Positions 25,319-37,025 are shown, counted from the first letter of the stretch. The stretch is DNA of 64,000 nt from Rossellomorea aquimaris (GCF_035590735.1 NZ_CP141595.1:2327001-2391000); one strand, 5' to 3'. The notes: generated by a model not told the origin, from the letters alone. Numbers and translations: made by a program.

Positions 25319-25819
25319 ATGTTTCATATTGTAGTCATTGTAGTTATTATTCTCAGTTCCTTAAAATGGGGTTCCTGGAATAGATGGAGAGAATTTCTTC
25401 CCACGATCTATTATTTTAGTTTTTTCAATATGTTTTATCAGTATATCAGCTACACCATGAAGGCTGTTTGGGAACTAGATGGATTTTTCATCAATATGTT
25501 TGTGACGGATTCACTTTACACGATGATCGCTTATCCTTGCCTTGTGGTTCTATTTTTAAGCCACTACCCAGAAGAAATCAGAATGAAAATCTTCTATTAT
25601 TTTAAGTACATAGGTGTGGCCATATTGATTGAATGGGCAGCTTGGAGGATGGATTCCATTGAATATTTTGAAGGCTGGAACCTTTGGTGGACCCTGCTAT
25701 TTTATTTTATTATGTTTCCCATGCTGCGCCTTCACTTCAAAAACCCGGTTCGGGCATTGGTGGTTTCAATCTTTGTCATTGCGTTTTTACTTATTAGCTT
25801 TGATTATCATGTCCTATAA
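25319..25819 (+). CDS. CBO0543-family membrane protein
   Basis: 166 residues with five membrane segments and many aromatic residues. WNRWREFLPTIYYFSFFNMFYQ after a short N-terminal helix is the signature of the CBO0543-like family of Firmicutes membrane proteins, which are often sporulation-linked but of unknown function. The start is the ATG at the beginning of a short GGGGGGAT leader. Closed by a strong terminator. Confidence 0.7.
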   Translation: MFHIVVIVVIILSSLKWGSWNRWREFLPTIYYFSFFNMFYQYISYTMKAVWELDGFFINMFVTDSLYTMIAYPCLVVLFLSHYPEEIRMKIFYYFKYIGVAILIEWAAWRMDSIEYFEGWNLWWTLLFYFIMFPMLRLHFKNPVRALVVSIFVIAFLLISFDYHVL

Positions 25820-25856
25820 AAAACGGTGAATCCTCATCTTGGGACTCACCGTTTTG
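25818..25856. terminator. bidirectional terminator
   Basis: AAAACGGTGA pairs with TCACCGTTTT between convergent genes. Confidence 0.85.
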
Positions 25857-25872
25857 CAATATGATAAGAATA

Positions 25873-26376
25873 TTATAAGAACAAAACCATCAATTCTTCA
25901 TCGAAATATTCATCGTTATATTTCAATGCCCGCTTTTCTGTCCCGTAGGGCTTGAATCCACAAGAGTGATAGAGGCCCTTCGCTGTTTCATTGGTTGTGA
26001 CCACAGTAATCATGACTTGTTCAATGCCATCCTCCTCTTTTGCTTGAGTGATGGCAGCTTGAAGCAGCCCTCTTGCTAAACCTTTCCCACGTTGGGCAGG
26101 ATCAACATACATGGCAAAAATAGAAGCTTTATGCTTCATTTTTAATGATTCCTCACGTACGAGGGTCACTGCTCCGACTAGTTTCCCGTCATCAAAGCAA
26201 CCAAACGTGTAGCTGCCATTTTGCACAAGTCTCTCTGCTGTCACTTCAATTGGATTGGTGCGTGCAATCGCTTCTTCATAGCTGCTGCCGAAGCTTGAAG
26301 GACTCTGTTGCAACATTTCCAAACGAAGCTGCCAGTAAGCTTCTGCATGTTTTTCATTGAGTAATTGAATTTCCAT
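25873..26376 (-). CDS. GNAT family N-acetyltransferase
   Basis: 167 residues. The acetyl-CoA motif YVDPAQRGKGLARGLLQAAI and the motif B block TTNETAKGLYHSCGFKPYG are clear. The N-terminal half (YWQLRLEMLQQSPSSFGSSYEEA) matches the common bacillary GNAT subgroup with an LRLEAL-x-x-SP-x-xF pattern. Substrate unknown. Monocistronic, convergent with the CBO0543 gene. Confidence 0.87.
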   Translation of the reverse strand: MEIQLLNEKHAEAYWQLRLEMLQQSPSSFGSSYEEAIARTNPIEVTAERLVQNGSYTFGCFDDGKLVGAVTLVREESLKMKHKASIFAMYVDPAQRGKGLARGLLQAAITQAKEEDGIEQVMITVVTTNETAKGLYHSCGFKPYGTEKRALKYNDEYFDEELMVLFL

Positions 26377-26488
26377 TATTTTCTGACCTTCTTTCTGTTA
26401 CATGATATGATGATAGGAGCCTTTATTTTAGCTATTCAAACAGAATTCGACATTAATGGTGGAATCCCTTTAAATTGGAGGTATATGA

Positions 26489-26920
26489 ATGAAAGATTGT
26501 CTCGGCTGCCGCCTTGCAAATGAAAAAGAGAAAGTATTTATCATATACGAAAATGATCACGTGTCCTGCATTTTGGATCATGTTCCGCATCACCCCGGAC
26601 ATACCCTGATTCTCCCAAAGCGGCACAAAGTGGAAGTAACGGAATTCAATGAAGAAGAAAGTCGCTCCATAATGGAGGCTTCACAACTAGTTGCACAAGC
26701 CATTCAGGCTCTATATGAACCCAACGGGATTACCATCTGCCAGAATGGAGGCATCTACAACGAGTTAACGCATTATCATATGCATGTCATTCCGCGAAAT
26801 GAAGAAGCAGATCGATTTGGCGAACTGTTTTATGGAAAGGCTAAGGTTGAACAACACAGTGAAACATTGGAAGAGACTCAAGAAAAGATGATGGACTACA
26901 TTAATAGAATACTAGAATAG
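26489..26920 (+). CDS. HIT family hydrolase
   Basis: 143 residues after ATTGGAGG. CLGCRLANEKE gives the zinc-like CxxC start, HPGHTLILPKRH the central strand, and HYHMHVIPR the catalytic histidine triad (H-x-H-x-H). Such proteins hydrolyse nucleoside phosphoramidates and dinucleotides. Only 11 bases separate it from the aminopeptidase gene, so they likely form an operon. Confidence 0.92.
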   Translation: MKDCLGCRLANEKEKVFIIYENDHVSCILDHVPHHPGHTLILPKRHKVEVTEFNEEESRSIMEASQLVAQAIQALYEPNGITICQNGGIYNELTHYHMHVIPRNEEADRFGELFYGKAKVEQHSETLEETQEKMMDYINRILE

Positions 26921-26931
26921 GAGTAAACAAA

Positions 26932-28173
26932 ATGACAATACATAAAGATTTCGACAAAAAATTAAAACAATACGCAGAACTCGCGATTAAAGTGGGAGTA
27001 AATGTTCAGCATGATCAGCCTCTGTGGATTTCTGCACCACTCGGAACTGAAAATTTCGTACGCATTGTTGTAAAAGAAGCATATCTTGCTGGTGCAAGAA
27101 ATGTACATGTTCAATGGTATGACGAGGAAATCATGAGAACACACTATGAGCTGGCCCCGGATGACACTTTCTACGAATTCCCAAGCTGGCTGGCTGCTGC
27201 GCATGAATGGGTTGTGGACAATAAAGGAGCCTTTCTTCAAATAGAAGCTAATGATCCGGACCTGTTGAAAGGAATCGATCCAGACCGTATCCTTAATTTT
27301 GAAAAAGCAAGCGGAGATGCCCTGGACCGTTTCTATGAAGCGATTGAAAAGGATCAAATCAGCTGGTCTATCGTGGCAATCCCTTCACAAAAATGGGCAG
27401 ACAAAGTGTTTCCTGACTTACCAGAGAAAGAAAGAATCTCAAGCCTTTGGGACCGTATCTTCACATCCGTTCGTATCAATCATGAAGATCCCGTCCTTGC
27501 TTGGCAGACACATATCGAAACCCTGACCAACAAAGCAAGCGAACTCAATCACTTAAAGCTGAAATCCTTGCACTACCAATCGGAAGGGACGGACCTTAGC
27601 GTTGAACTCCATGAAGATCACATATGGCTGACAGGGGCAAGCAGAACACCACAAGGAACCCATTTTATTGCCAATATGCCGACGGAAGAAGTGTATACTG
27701 TCCCTGTAAAAACCGGAGTCAATGGCAAGGTTACAAGTACTAAGCCACTGGCTTACAATGGGAACGTGATCGACGACTTCACCCTTACTTTTGAAGATGG
27801 AGAAATTAAGAAAGTCACAGCAAGAGAAGGGGAGGAAATCCTGAAAAAATTGATCCTGACAGACGAAGGAGCGGCCTATCTTGGAGAGGTGGCGCTTGTC
27901 CCGCATCAGTCGCCGATCTCTGATTCCGGTGTACTATTCTTCAACACCTTATTTGATGAAAATGCATCCAATCATTTAGCGATCGGTTCCTCTTACCCAA
28001 CTTGTTTAAAGGATGGAGACATCTTATCCGATGAAGAACGGGAAGAAAAAGGACTCAATGAAAGTGTGGTTCATGAAGATTTTATGATTGGTTCAGAACA
28101 TATGAATATAGATGGAGTTTGCCGTGATGGAAGAAAGATCCCTATTTTCCGCAATGGGAACTGGGCTATCTGA
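26932..28173 (+). CDS. ampS: M29 family aminopeptidase
   Basis: 413 residues after AGGAG. The N-terminal domain (residues 1-190) and the C-terminal metallopeptidase domain carry the family landmarks: EGTDLSVELHEDHIWLTG, NMPTEEVYTVP, GEVALVPHQSPI, LFDENASNHLAIGSSY and VHEDFMIGSEHMNIDG, which hold the Glu, His, Tyr, His and Asp ligands of the two metal ions. It removes N-terminal residues in the cytosol. The EGTDL codons contain one AGGGACGGACCT word; GTDL is a conserved family motif, so here the word fits the protein. Confidence 0.92.
   Translation: MTIHKDFDKKLKQYAELAIKVGVNVQHDQPLWISAPLGTENFVRIVVKEAYLAGARNVHVQWYDEEIMRTHYELAPDDTFYEFPSWLAAAHEWVVDNKGAFLQIEANDPDLLKGIDPDRILNFEKASGDALDRFYEAIEKDQISWSIVAIPSQKWADKVFPDLPEKERISSLWDRIFTSVRINHEDPVLAWQTHIETLTNKASELNHLKLKSLHYQSEGTDLSVELHEDHIWLTGASRTPQGTHFIANMPTEEVYTVPVKTGVNGKVTSTKPLAYNGNVIDDFTLTFEDGEIKKVTAREGEEILKKLILTDEGAAYLGEVALVPHQSPISDSGVLFFNTLFDENASNHLAIGSSYPTCLKDGDILSDEEREEKGLNESVVHEDFMIGSEHMNIDGVCRDGRKIPIFRNGNWAI
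27584..27596 (+). repeat. AGGGACGGACCT word, coding copy
   Basis: Inside ampS, frame Glu-Gly-Thr-Asp-Leu. The only copy with A in place of G before the 12-base core. Confidence 0.9.
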
Positions 28174-28365
28174 TTGGATAGTTTCAGTCAGGGTCAGTTG
28201 AACCTCCTGATTAAATGGAGATTGATGTGAAAAATGAGGCATATTCCTGACGTCGATTGTATCATCACAATATCTGACTGGAATGAAAGATAATTTCAAG
28301 ATGAATTACCTGAGAATAACAACCCGTTTTATTAAAAAATCTTACTTAATAAAAGGAGGGATTCC

Positions 28366-28761
28366 ATGATTTATGAAATGACTGTACAAGTCCGGGTAAC
28401 TGATATGCAAAAAGGGCAAAAATGGTATGAAACTCTATTAAATCGCACTCCAGATTTCATCCCCCACGAAGGGTTTGCAGAGTGGGAACTCACTCCAGGC
28501 TGTTGGCTCCAGGTAGCAGAAGGCACCCCATCCCTCAATTCCGGTCCCATCCGATTGGGGGTTGAAGATATTAGCAGAGAACGGGAAAGACTGTCATCCC
28601 TTTTAGGTACAAAGCACTTTGACATCCATGAAAGAGAAGAAGTCCCAGTAAAGTGGGCAACCTTTCAGGATCCATGGGGGAATGGAATCGGATTGTTCCA
28701 ATATCAAAGTAAAGCTGAAATCCAAGAGCGTATCCTATTCATTTTAGGGAAAAAGAAGTAA
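28366..28761 (+). CDS. VOC family (glyoxalase/bleomycin-type) protein
   Basis: 131 residues after AAAAGGAGGG. The beta-alpha-beta-beta-beta repeat is visible: VQVRVTDMQKGQKWYETLL, then FAEWELTPGCWLQV, and in the second half KWATFQDPWGNGIGLFQY, with DPWGN-x-G typical of VOC modules. Metal-dependent enzymes or drug-binding proteins belong here, and the substrate is unknown. A GNAT gene starts 43 bases on. Confidence 0.85.
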   Translation: MIYEMTVQVRVTDMQKGQKWYETLLNRTPDFIPHEGFAEWELTPGCWLQVAEGTPSLNSGPIRLGVEDISRERERLSSLLGTKHFDIHEREEVPVKWATFQDPWGNGIGLFQYQSKAEIQERILFILGKKK

Positions 28762-28803
28762 CGTCTTCTGTGGCCATATCCTGCTAACGAATGGAGAATA
28801 GAT

Positions 28804-29346
28804 ATGAATGAACACGTAAGATTGGTTAAGCCAACCACTGATTTAGAAGAGGAGTACCTTGATTTTTATAATGAATGGAAATCAAATGGAGGAGACATGA
28901 TCCCGTGGGTCATCAAAAAAGATCCCACTCACTTTTCCAAGATGGTCAACTCCTTAATGCTTGCTGAAAAAGGAGAGAACCTGCCAAATGGATGGGTACC
29001 TGACTCAACTTATTGGCTCGTTTCAGAATCCAATCGAATACTAGGGGTCGTAAATATTCGCCATTCCTTAACGGAAAACCTTTCGCAAAATGGGGGACAC
29101 ATCGGTTATGGAATCAGACCTTCTGAAAGGAGAAAGGGTTATGCCACTAAATTGCTGACTCTTTCACTCCAAGAAGCCCACTCGATTGGGATCGATCGAG
29201 CGTTGATTGTGTGTGATGCATGGAATAAACCTTCGGAGCGGACAATCTTAAGTGCTGACCCGGTAAGAGATGAAGATTTTATCGAAGAAGATGGTAATGT
29301 GATTCTTCGCTATTGGGTTGATACAAATGAGCGGAATTTACAATAG
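28804..29346 (+). CDS. GNAT family N-acetyltransferase, altered motif B
   Basis: 180 residues after AATGGAGAA. GIRPSERRKGYATKLLTL is a clear acetyl-CoA motif. WLVSESNRILGVVNIRHSL matches the larger bacillary GNAT group. In that group the stretch after CDAWNKPSERTIL normally continues with an Asn-Gly-Gly turn; here it reads SADPVRDEDF, so motif B looks changed and activity may differ. The substrate is unknown. Confidence 0.8.
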   Translation: MNEHVRLVKPTTDLEEEYLDFYNEWKSNGGDMIPWVIKKDPTHFSKMVNSLMLAEKGENLPNGWVPDSTYWLVSESNRILGVVNIRHSLTENLSQNGGHIGYGIRPSERRKGYATKLLTLSLQEAHSIGIDRALIVCDAWNKPSERTILSADPVRDEDFIEEDGNVILRYWVDTNERNLQ

Positions 29347-29680
29347 TGCTATTTACCTTAATGACTTCTTTATCTAAACTAGACCTTTTAAATAATGATG
29401 AGGAATCACGACAGGAAAAGTAGAGATATTTCATTTTTTCAAGGAGTCGAGAACCCGATCACTACAATGAAGGATAGAAAACAGCCCCTATTGTCTCTTA
29501 AGGAGGGGCTATTTTCACGTTTATCTTAAACCAATTTCTATAAAACTAGTTAAATTGGTTTAGATTATTACATTTTGAGGTAAATTGGAAATAATTCAAA
29601 AAAATGTAAATAAAAAGAGGTGAGTTCATTACACTCTGTCATCTAGTTGAAATGAATCTAATTTAGAAAGGAATGTTCAC
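29347..29680. other. intergenic region with two hairpins
   Basis: A terminator lies at 29483-29515 (see next entry). AAACCAATTT at 29528 and AAATTGGTTT near 29552 form a second inverted repeat that could be an operator for the DUF805 gene. No gene is seen. Confidence 0.5.
29483..29515 (+). terminator. Rho-independent terminator
   Basis: AGCCCCT/AGGGGCT stem followed by ATTTT. It lies about 137 bases after the GNAT stop. Confidence 0.7.
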
Positions 29681-30061
29681 ATGCATTGGTATGTAAATGT
29701 ATTAAAGAGGTATGCTGACTTTACAGGTAGAGCCAGAAGAAAAGAATATTGGATGTTTACGTTAGTCAACTTCATTATTATGTTTGTCCTTGGTTTTACA
29801 GCGAGTCTAGTTGAATCAATAAGTGTCATTTTCATGGTTATGTATATACTTTATGCATTGGCTGTATTTGTTCCTTCCTTAGCAGTAAGTGTTCGCAGGC
29901 TACATGATACAGGAAGAAGTGGAGGATGGTATTTTATCGTATTTGTCCCTATTGTGGGTGGCATTTTTCTTCTCGTATTCATGTGTCTTGACAGTGACCA
30001 TGGCAGCAATCAATACGGACCAACTCCCAAACATTTTGGGAACGAAGCAGTAACGACTTAA
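29681..30061 (+). CDS. DUF805 family membrane protein
   Basis: 126 residues after AGAAAGGAATG. WYVNVLKRYADFTGRARRKEYWMF is the defining DUF805 start, and AVSVRRLHDTGRSGGWYF with CLDSDHGSNQYGP the defining end. Three to four membrane helices lie between. The family function is unknown. Monocistronic with its own terminator. Confidence 0.92.
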   Translation: MHWYVNVLKRYADFTGRARRKEYWMFTLVNFIIMFVLGFTASLVESISVIFMVMYILYALAVFVPSLAVSVRRLHDTGRSGGWYFIVFVPIVGGIFLLVFMCLDSDHGSNQYGPTPKHFGNEAVTT

Positions 30062-30068
30062 TCTTAAT

Positions 30069-30104
30069 AAGAAGAACCCTGCAACTGAAGGGTTCTTCTT
30101 TGTG
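30069..30104 (+). terminator. Rho-independent terminator
   Basis: AAGAAGAACCCT pairs perfectly with AGGGTTCTTCTT after the DUF805 stop. Confidence 0.85.
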
Positions 30105-30302
30105 TCACACTTATTTCTTAATGTTCAATAATCATCCATCAGAGGGAAATCGAATTTTTACTCCTGATGAATGTGTCAGTATTACAATAATGTAATATTG
30201 TGGTAAAATCAATGGGGCTTTCACGAAAACATATTTTATTTATGTTATAATTTCTCCTTGTGTAATAAATCCATTAAAAATAGTAAAGGAGGGGAAAAGA
30301 AG

Positions 30303-30863
30303 GTGAGTTTTGAAGGTCAAAAGATATTACCTGCCATCCGGTCCATGAAGGATTTTGATAAAATGCTCGAAACCTCTTTTCAGTACGGTGTGTTTCTCGA
30401 TCTCCATGTTGGAATGCTTAAGAGTGTATTTGATTATGCACGAAGGGAAAATCGGAAAATGTTTCTGCATTTAGACCTGATCCACGGACTATCCAGTGAT
30501 GAGTACGCGACAGAATATATCTGTCAGGAAATAAAGCCTTATGGCATCATTTCAACTAAAGGAAATGTGATTAAGAAAGCAAGGCAAAAAGGTATTTTTT
30601 CCACTCAAAGGATGTTTGTGATCGATTCAAGTGCTATGAATCGCAGCATTGAGCTTATACATAAAACAGACCCTGACTTCATTGAAGTTCTTCCTGGAGT
30701 CATCCCTAAAATCATTACGGAAATAAGAGAAAAAACGGGGAAACCTATTTTTGCGGGAGGGCTAATTGATACCGTTGAAGAGGTTGAATCCGCTCTTGAG
30801 GCTGGTGCTACCGCCATCACTACGTCAGATCGTGTGCTATGGAAGCATTTTGACCAGAATTAA
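30303..30863 (+). CDS. glpP: glycerol uptake operon antiterminator GlpP
   Basis: 186 residues from GTG 30303 (AAAGGAGG upstream); the in-frame start at 30258 has no ribosome binding site. ILPAIRSMKDFDKMLET, HLDLIHGLSSDEYA, DFIEVLPGVIPKI and PIFAGGLIDTVEEVESALEAGATAITTSD are the GlpP landmarks on a TIM-barrel-like fold. With glycerol-3-phosphate bound, GlpP binds the leader mRNAs of the glp genes and prevents termination. Both targets follow: terminator leaders upstream of glpF and of glpD. An extended -10 (TG-T-TATAAT, 30243-30251) precedes it. Confidence 0.93.
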   Translation: MSFEGQKILPAIRSMKDFDKMLETSFQYGVFLDLHVGMLKSVFDYARRENRKMFLHLDLIHGLSSDEYATEYICQEIKPYGIISTKGNVIKKARQKGIFSTQRMFVIDSSAMNRSIELIHKTDPDFIEVLPGVIPKIITEIREKTGKPIFAGGLIDTVEEVESALEAGATAITTSDRVLWKHFDQN

Positions 30864-30878
30864 ATTCTGAAAAATGTA

Positions 30879-30907
30879 TTGACAACGTTTTCATAGTGGA
30901 GTAACAT
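30879..30907 (+). promoter_or_regulatory. glpFK promoter with cre-like site
   Basis: TTGACA (30879-30884), a 17-bp spacer and TAACAT (30902-30907) form a sigma-A promoter. TGACAACGTTTTCA at 30880-30893 matches the 14-base CcpA cre consensus at 13 positions and overlaps the -35, so glucose repression is likely. Confidence 0.75.
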
Positions 30908-30943
30908 TATCCACAAGTTAATACGTTGTGAAAGAGATGAAGA

Positions 30944-30990
30944 GACTCACGTGAACTGCCTATTTCCAAGGGGCATTCCGTGAGTCTTTT
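30944..30990 (+). promoter_or_regulatory. GlpP-controlled leader terminator of glpF
   Basis: GACTCACG (30944-30951) pairs with CGTGAGTC (30979-30986) and TTTT follows, between the promoter and glpF. By family precedent GlpP bound to glycerol-3-phosphate lets polymerase pass. Confidence 0.8.
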
Positions 30991-31024
30991 TATTTTTAAA
31001 AAATTATGAAATGAGGGAAAAAGC

Positions 31025-33366
<2,342 letters not shown>

Positions 33367-33379
33367 AAGAAACGTATGA

Positions 33380-33480
33380 TATACTGATTACAAGTTAATA
33401 AATTCGGTTAGAGACCACGAGAGACCAAACCTGCATTATGGAACCATTCACCATAATGTTAGTTTTGGTCTCTTTTTTTA
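33380..33480 (+). promoter_or_regulatory. glpD leader with GlpP-type terminator
   Basis: TATACT at 33380-33385 is a good -10 hexamer. The leader terminator has a long stem: GAGACCAAAC at 33421 pairs with GTTTTGGTCTC ending at 33472, with an inner CATTATGG/CCATAATG stem, and a seven-T run follows. GlpP antitermination of glpD is known in B. subtilis. Confidence 0.8.
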
Positions 33481-33540
33481 TGGTTAAACAATAAGAGTGA
33501 GAGTACAGATAATATATAGATACCTGAGGAGGATCCACTT

Positions 33541-35205
33541 ATGACATTTTCAAGTACTGCAAGAAGAGAAGTGAAAGAAACATTAGCCTCAAACCACTTT
33601 GATATGATTGTGATCGGAGGGGGAATTACTGGCGCAGGGATCGCCCTCGATGCTTCGAAACGTGGAATGAAGGTGGCATTGGTCGAAATGCAGGATTTCG
33701 CAGCCGGGACTTCCAGTCGTTCGACAAAGCTCGTTCATGGCGGATTACGTTACTTAAAGCAATTCGAAGTGAAAATGGTCGCGGAAGTAGGAAAAGAGCG
33801 TGAAATCGTTTATGAGAATGGACCTCACGTAACGACTCCTGAATGGATGCTGCTCCCCCTGCATAAAGGTGGCACATTCGGTAAATTCAGCACATCGATT
33901 GGATTAAAGGTGTATGACTACCTTGCTGGAGTAAAGAGAAGTGAACGACGATCCATGCTTTCAGTTTCAGAAACATTGAAGAAGGAACCTCTTGTGAAAA
34001 AAGATGGCCTCAAAGGCGGCGGGTACTACGTTGAATATCGTACTGATGATGCCCGTTTAACGATAGAAGTCATGAAAGAAGCAGTTGCACATGGTGCCAC
34101 TGTCATAAACTATATGAAATCTCAACGATTCCTATATGATAATAAGAAAGTAGTCGGAATTGAAGCTGAGGACCTGGTGACGGGGGATACGATTGAAATC
34201 CGCGGTTCAAAATTTGTCAACGCTGCCGGCCCATGGGTCGATGATGTTCGAGGAAAAGATTATAGTACGAATAACAAACAGCTTCGGTTAACGAAGGGAG
34301 TTCATCTTGTCATTGATCAAAGCAAATTCCCGCTTCAACAAGCGGTTTATTTCGACACACCTGATGGGCGAATGGTATTCGCCATACCGAGGGATGGGAA
34401 GGCCTATGTAGGGACAACAGACACATTTTTTGATCAGGAAAAATCATCTCCTCATATGACTTCAGAGGACCGGGATTATATCTTGGATGCAATTCATTTT
34501 ATGTTTCCCGATGTATCTGTAGGAAAAGAAGATGTGGAATCGAGCTGGGCAGGTGTACGACCATTAATCTTTGAAAAAGGGAAGGACCCTTCTGAAATTT
34601 CCCGTAAAGATGAAATTTGGGAAGCGGAAAGTGGACTCATCACGATTGCCGGCGGAAAGCTTACTGGTTACCGTAAAATGGGGGAAACAGTGGTTGACCT
34701 TGTATCAAAACGTTTAAAAGAAGAGAACAAGAAGAAGTTCCCCGCTTCTTCCACGAAGCATATGCCTATCTCAGGAGGTCATGTAGGCGGATCGAAAAAC
34801 TTCCAAGCGTTTATTGATCGAAAAGCAGATGAAGCACATCAATTTGGATTAACAGAGGAAGAGGGAAGAAAGCTTGCAGCCATGTACGGTTCAAACGTGG
34901 ATCAGCTCTATAAGCTTGCTCATGCTTATAGCGGAACAAGTGATGAAAGGTCCGTCCCTCCTTATTTATATGCACAACTGATTTATGCGATTCAGGAGGA
35001 GATGGCCTCGACGCCGGTTGATTTCTTTATTAGACGGACTGGTGCTTTATTCTTCGATCGTGAGTGGGTGGAGAAATGGAAGGAACCTGTAATCGCGATA
35101 ATGGCGAAGCTTCTGAAGTGGAATGCAGAGCAGGAACAGCAATATAGAGCAGAGCTAAATAATGAGCTTAAGAGTGCAGTAGTGCCAGTAGATTTGCAGT
35201 CATAA
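33541..35205 (+). CDS. glpD: aerobic glycerol-3-phosphate dehydrogenase
   Basis: 554 residues after GAGGAGG. The FAD dinucleotide loop is [22 protein letters not shown] (residues 20-41), followed by [21 protein letters not shown]. The C-terminal DAO_C domain is complete. A membrane-associated flavoenzyme that passes electrons from glycerol-3-phosphate to menaquinone. Near the C terminus the codons Glu-Arg-Ser-Val-Pro-Pro contain an AGGTCCGTCCCT word. Confidence 0.97.
   Translation: MTFSSTARREVKETLASNHFDMIVIGGGITGAGIALDASKRGMKVALVEMQDFAAGTSSRSTKLVHGGLRYLKQFEVKMVAEVGKEREIVYENGPHVTTPEWMLLPLHKGGTFGKFSTSIGLKVYDYLAGVKRSERRSMLSVSETLKKEPLVKKDGLKGGGYYVEYRTDDARLTIEVMKEAVAHGATVINYMKSQRFLYDNKKVVGIEAEDLVTGDTIEIRGSKFVNAAGPWVDDVRGKDYSTNNKQLRLTKGVHLVIDQSKFPLQQAVYFDTPDGRMVFAIPRDGKAYVGTTDTFFDQEKSSPHMTSEDRDYILDAIHFMFPDVSVGKEDVESSWAGVRPLIFEKGKDPSEISRKDEIWEAESGLITIAGGKLTGYRKMGETVVDLVSKRLKEENKKKFPASSTKHMPISGGHVGGSKNFQAFIDRKADEAHQFGLTEEEGRKLAAMYGSNVDQLYKLAHAYSGTSDERSVPPYLYAQLIYAIQEEMASTPVDFFIRRTGALFFDREWVEKWKEPVIAIMAKLLKWNAEQEQQYRAELNNELKSAVVPVDLQS
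34948..34960 (-). repeat. AGGGACGGACCT word, coding copy in glpD
   Basis: Complementary orientation, frame Arg-Ser-Val-Pro, in a less conserved loop of the C-terminal domain. Confidence 0.9.
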
Positions 35206-35210
35206 GCAGT

Positions 35211-35243
35211 AAAACGGCAGAATGAATTTTCTGCCGTTTTGTT
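35211..35243 (+). terminator. Rho-independent terminator
   Basis: Perfect 12-bp stem AAAACGGCAGAA/TTCTGCCGTTTT after glpD. Confidence 0.85.
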
Positions 35244-35313
35244 TGTATACACTAGGAATTCCTGTAAGAATCATGATAAAATCAGGATAAATATGTAAAA
35301 TGGGGGGTGCTGG

Positions 35314-35868
35314 TTGGAAGAAAAAAATTCCAGGGGAAGGTTCCTCCTATCACTGTTAGTGTCTTCACTAATTGTCTTTGCAATCACTTTCTATTTTGAA
35401 AAAGGTGACTCTATTACAAGAAAAGGTGCATTCAGGCAGCACTTTGAACAGTTTGAATTCAAGGACACTTACCATGATCTGAAAGTTGTTTCAGAAAAAG
35501 AATCCGGGCAGCAATACCTCCTTCTCTATACCTATATGAATAAGGACGGGGAAAAACAGATCGGACTGGCCATTTATAAAAAAATGAATGTTCTACCCCT
35601 TTATGAACTGTACAGTATTAATGATTCTCCTCTATTATCTGCCGGAACAGAATTTCTTCATACTAATCAGTTTATTGTTTACGGTGACCGCGACGAAATG
35701 GGTGTTGACTACTTTACATACCGGGAAAATATCCAGTTTAAACGTATAGAGCTTGAAGAGAATGACTACTTCTTTCACATCCAACCTTACGAGGGTATGC
35801 TCCATGTTCCTCAAGTGAACTTTTATTCTAGTGATGGAAAAATAGTTGGTTTGACGCAGGCAAAATAA
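35314..35868 (+). CDS. membrane-anchored extracytoplasmic protein, unknown
   Basis: 184 residues from TTG 35314 behind TGGGGGGTGC. One N-terminal membrane helix (FLLSLLVSSLIVFAITFYF), and a soluble outer part rich in Tyr and Phe with strand-like repeats (QQYLLLYTYMNKDG, QFIVYGDRDEMGVDYFTY). No Cys lipobox. No family recognised. The nearest downstream terminator is at 36037. Confidence 0.6.
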   Translation: MEEKNSRGRFLLSLLVSSLIVFAITFYFEKGDSITRKGAFRQHFEQFEFKDTYHDLKVVSEKESGQQYLLLYTYMNKDGEKQIGLAIYKKMNVLPLYELYSINDSPLLSAGTEFLHTNQFIVYGDRDEMGVDYFTYRENIQFKRIELEENDYFFHIQPYEGMLHVPQVNFYSSDGKIVGLTQAK

Positions 35869-36036
35869 TGATCCATAAATATGCTTACAATTATATAAAT
35901 ATATGAATAGTTGATGAAATTGACCATAGATGACTATTCATTTCCCGAGAGAACTGTTCATCCCTTCTTAGAGATGTTGAATATACTATGGGGTTGCTGT
36001 AGATTAAGAATAGAAATTGACACGACTTCCTCGTTA

Positions 36037-36072
36037 AAAGGGTGGCTTCAATGGGATGAAGCCACCCTTTTT
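36037..36072 (+). terminator. strong terminator
   Basis: AAAGGGTGGCTTC pairs perfectly with GAAGCCACCCTTT and TT follows. It lies 170 bases after the nearest stop codon, so the transcript of the gene at 35314 has a long 3' tail, or a short RNA ends here. Confidence 0.8.
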
Positions 36073-36155
36073 ATGCATTTTTTTGATAAAAAGCTCAGTG
36101 GATCAGAATCATAATTGCTATACTAATAGAAAGAAAAAATGGGGAGGAAGCTGGG

Positions 36156-37025
36156 ATGAATCATAAAATAGCCGTGGTGACGGGGGCGAATAGCGGGTTT
36201 GGTTTTCTCTCGACGCTGGAGCTTGCACAACTTGGATATAAAGTAATCGCCTCCATGAGAGACCCACAAAAAGGAAGGGCATTGCTACAACGGGCTGAGG
36301 AACTAAAGGTGGGGGATTTAGTGAAAGTGCTTCCATTGGATGTAACGTCGGAAGCATCCATCAAGGAATTCTCTACCGCCCTTAATGATTTGGGCAAGGT
36401 GCACATCCTCCTGAATAATGCAGGGTTTGCCGGTGCGGGATTTGCAGAAGAAGTTACAATCGATGAGTTTCGTGAACAATTTGAAACGAATGTTTTTGGT
36501 GTCATGAGAATGACTCAAATTGTTCTCCCTTATATGAGAAAGCAAGGAGAAGGGAAGATCATCAATATGAGTAGCATTAGCGGCAGATTCGGCTTTCCTG
36601 GACTTAGTCCTTATGTATCTTCTAAGCATGCATTAGAAGGATACACGGAAAGTCTGAAATTGGAGCTTAAACCCATTGGCATATCTGTGCATCTGATCGA
36701 ACCCGGTTCTTATCAAACGAATATCTGGACATCAGGTAAGAAAGTCACTCCACTTTCGATGCAAGAAAACTCTCCTTACTTTCACTACATGAAAGCCATC
36801 AACTCGGAAATTCAAGCTGGTGCAGATACACTTGGAGATCCAAGGGAAGTTGCCTCGATCGTACGGGAGATAGCACTAAACAAGAAAAAATCATTTAGAA
36901 TTCCCATAGGCAAAGGAGTGCGATTAACCCTATTACTAAAAGCAGTCCTTCCATGGAGCATAATGGAAAACATCATCTTAAAGAAACTCGGAATGAGAAA
37001 GACCAAAGAGGGACGGACCTTATAG
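36156..37025 (+). CDS. SDR family oxidoreductase with repeat-derived C terminus
   Basis: 289 residues after GGGGAGG. TGANSGFGFLSTLEL is the nucleotide-binding TGxxxGxG, LLNNAGFAGAGFAEE the NNAG motif, MSSISGRFGFPG the catalytic Ser, and YVSSKHALEG the Tyr-x-x-x-Lys pair. Classical SDR of unknown substrate, NADP use likely from the Arg in SMRDPQK. The last residues, Glu-Gly-Arg-Thr-Leu, are encoded by an AGGGACGGACCT copy that runs into the TAG stop. Confidence 0.9.
   Translation: MNHKIAVVTGANSGFGFLSTLELAQLGYKVIASMRDPQKGRALLQRAEELKVGDLVKVLPLDVTSEASIKEFSTALNDLGKVHILLNNAGFAGAGFAEEVTIDEFREQFETNVFGVMRMTQIVLPYMRKQGEGKIINMSSISGRFGFPGLSPYVSSKHALEGYTESLKLELKPIGISVHLIEPGSYQTNIWTSGKKVTPLSMQENSPYFHYMKAINSEIQAGADTLGDPREVASIVREIALNKKKSFRIPIGKGVRLTLLLKAVLPWSIMENIILKKLGMRKTKEGRTL
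37008..37020 (+). repeat. AGGGACGGACCT word at a stop codon
   Basis: Encodes Glu-Gly-Arg-Thr at the very end of the SDR protein, the same frame as in the EcsC gene at 17362. No partner arm nearby. Confidence 0.9.

Noticed and set aside
35911..36114. 67-codon plus-strand frame
   Set aside because: It runs through a perfect terminator hairpin, and there is no ribosome binding site before its start.
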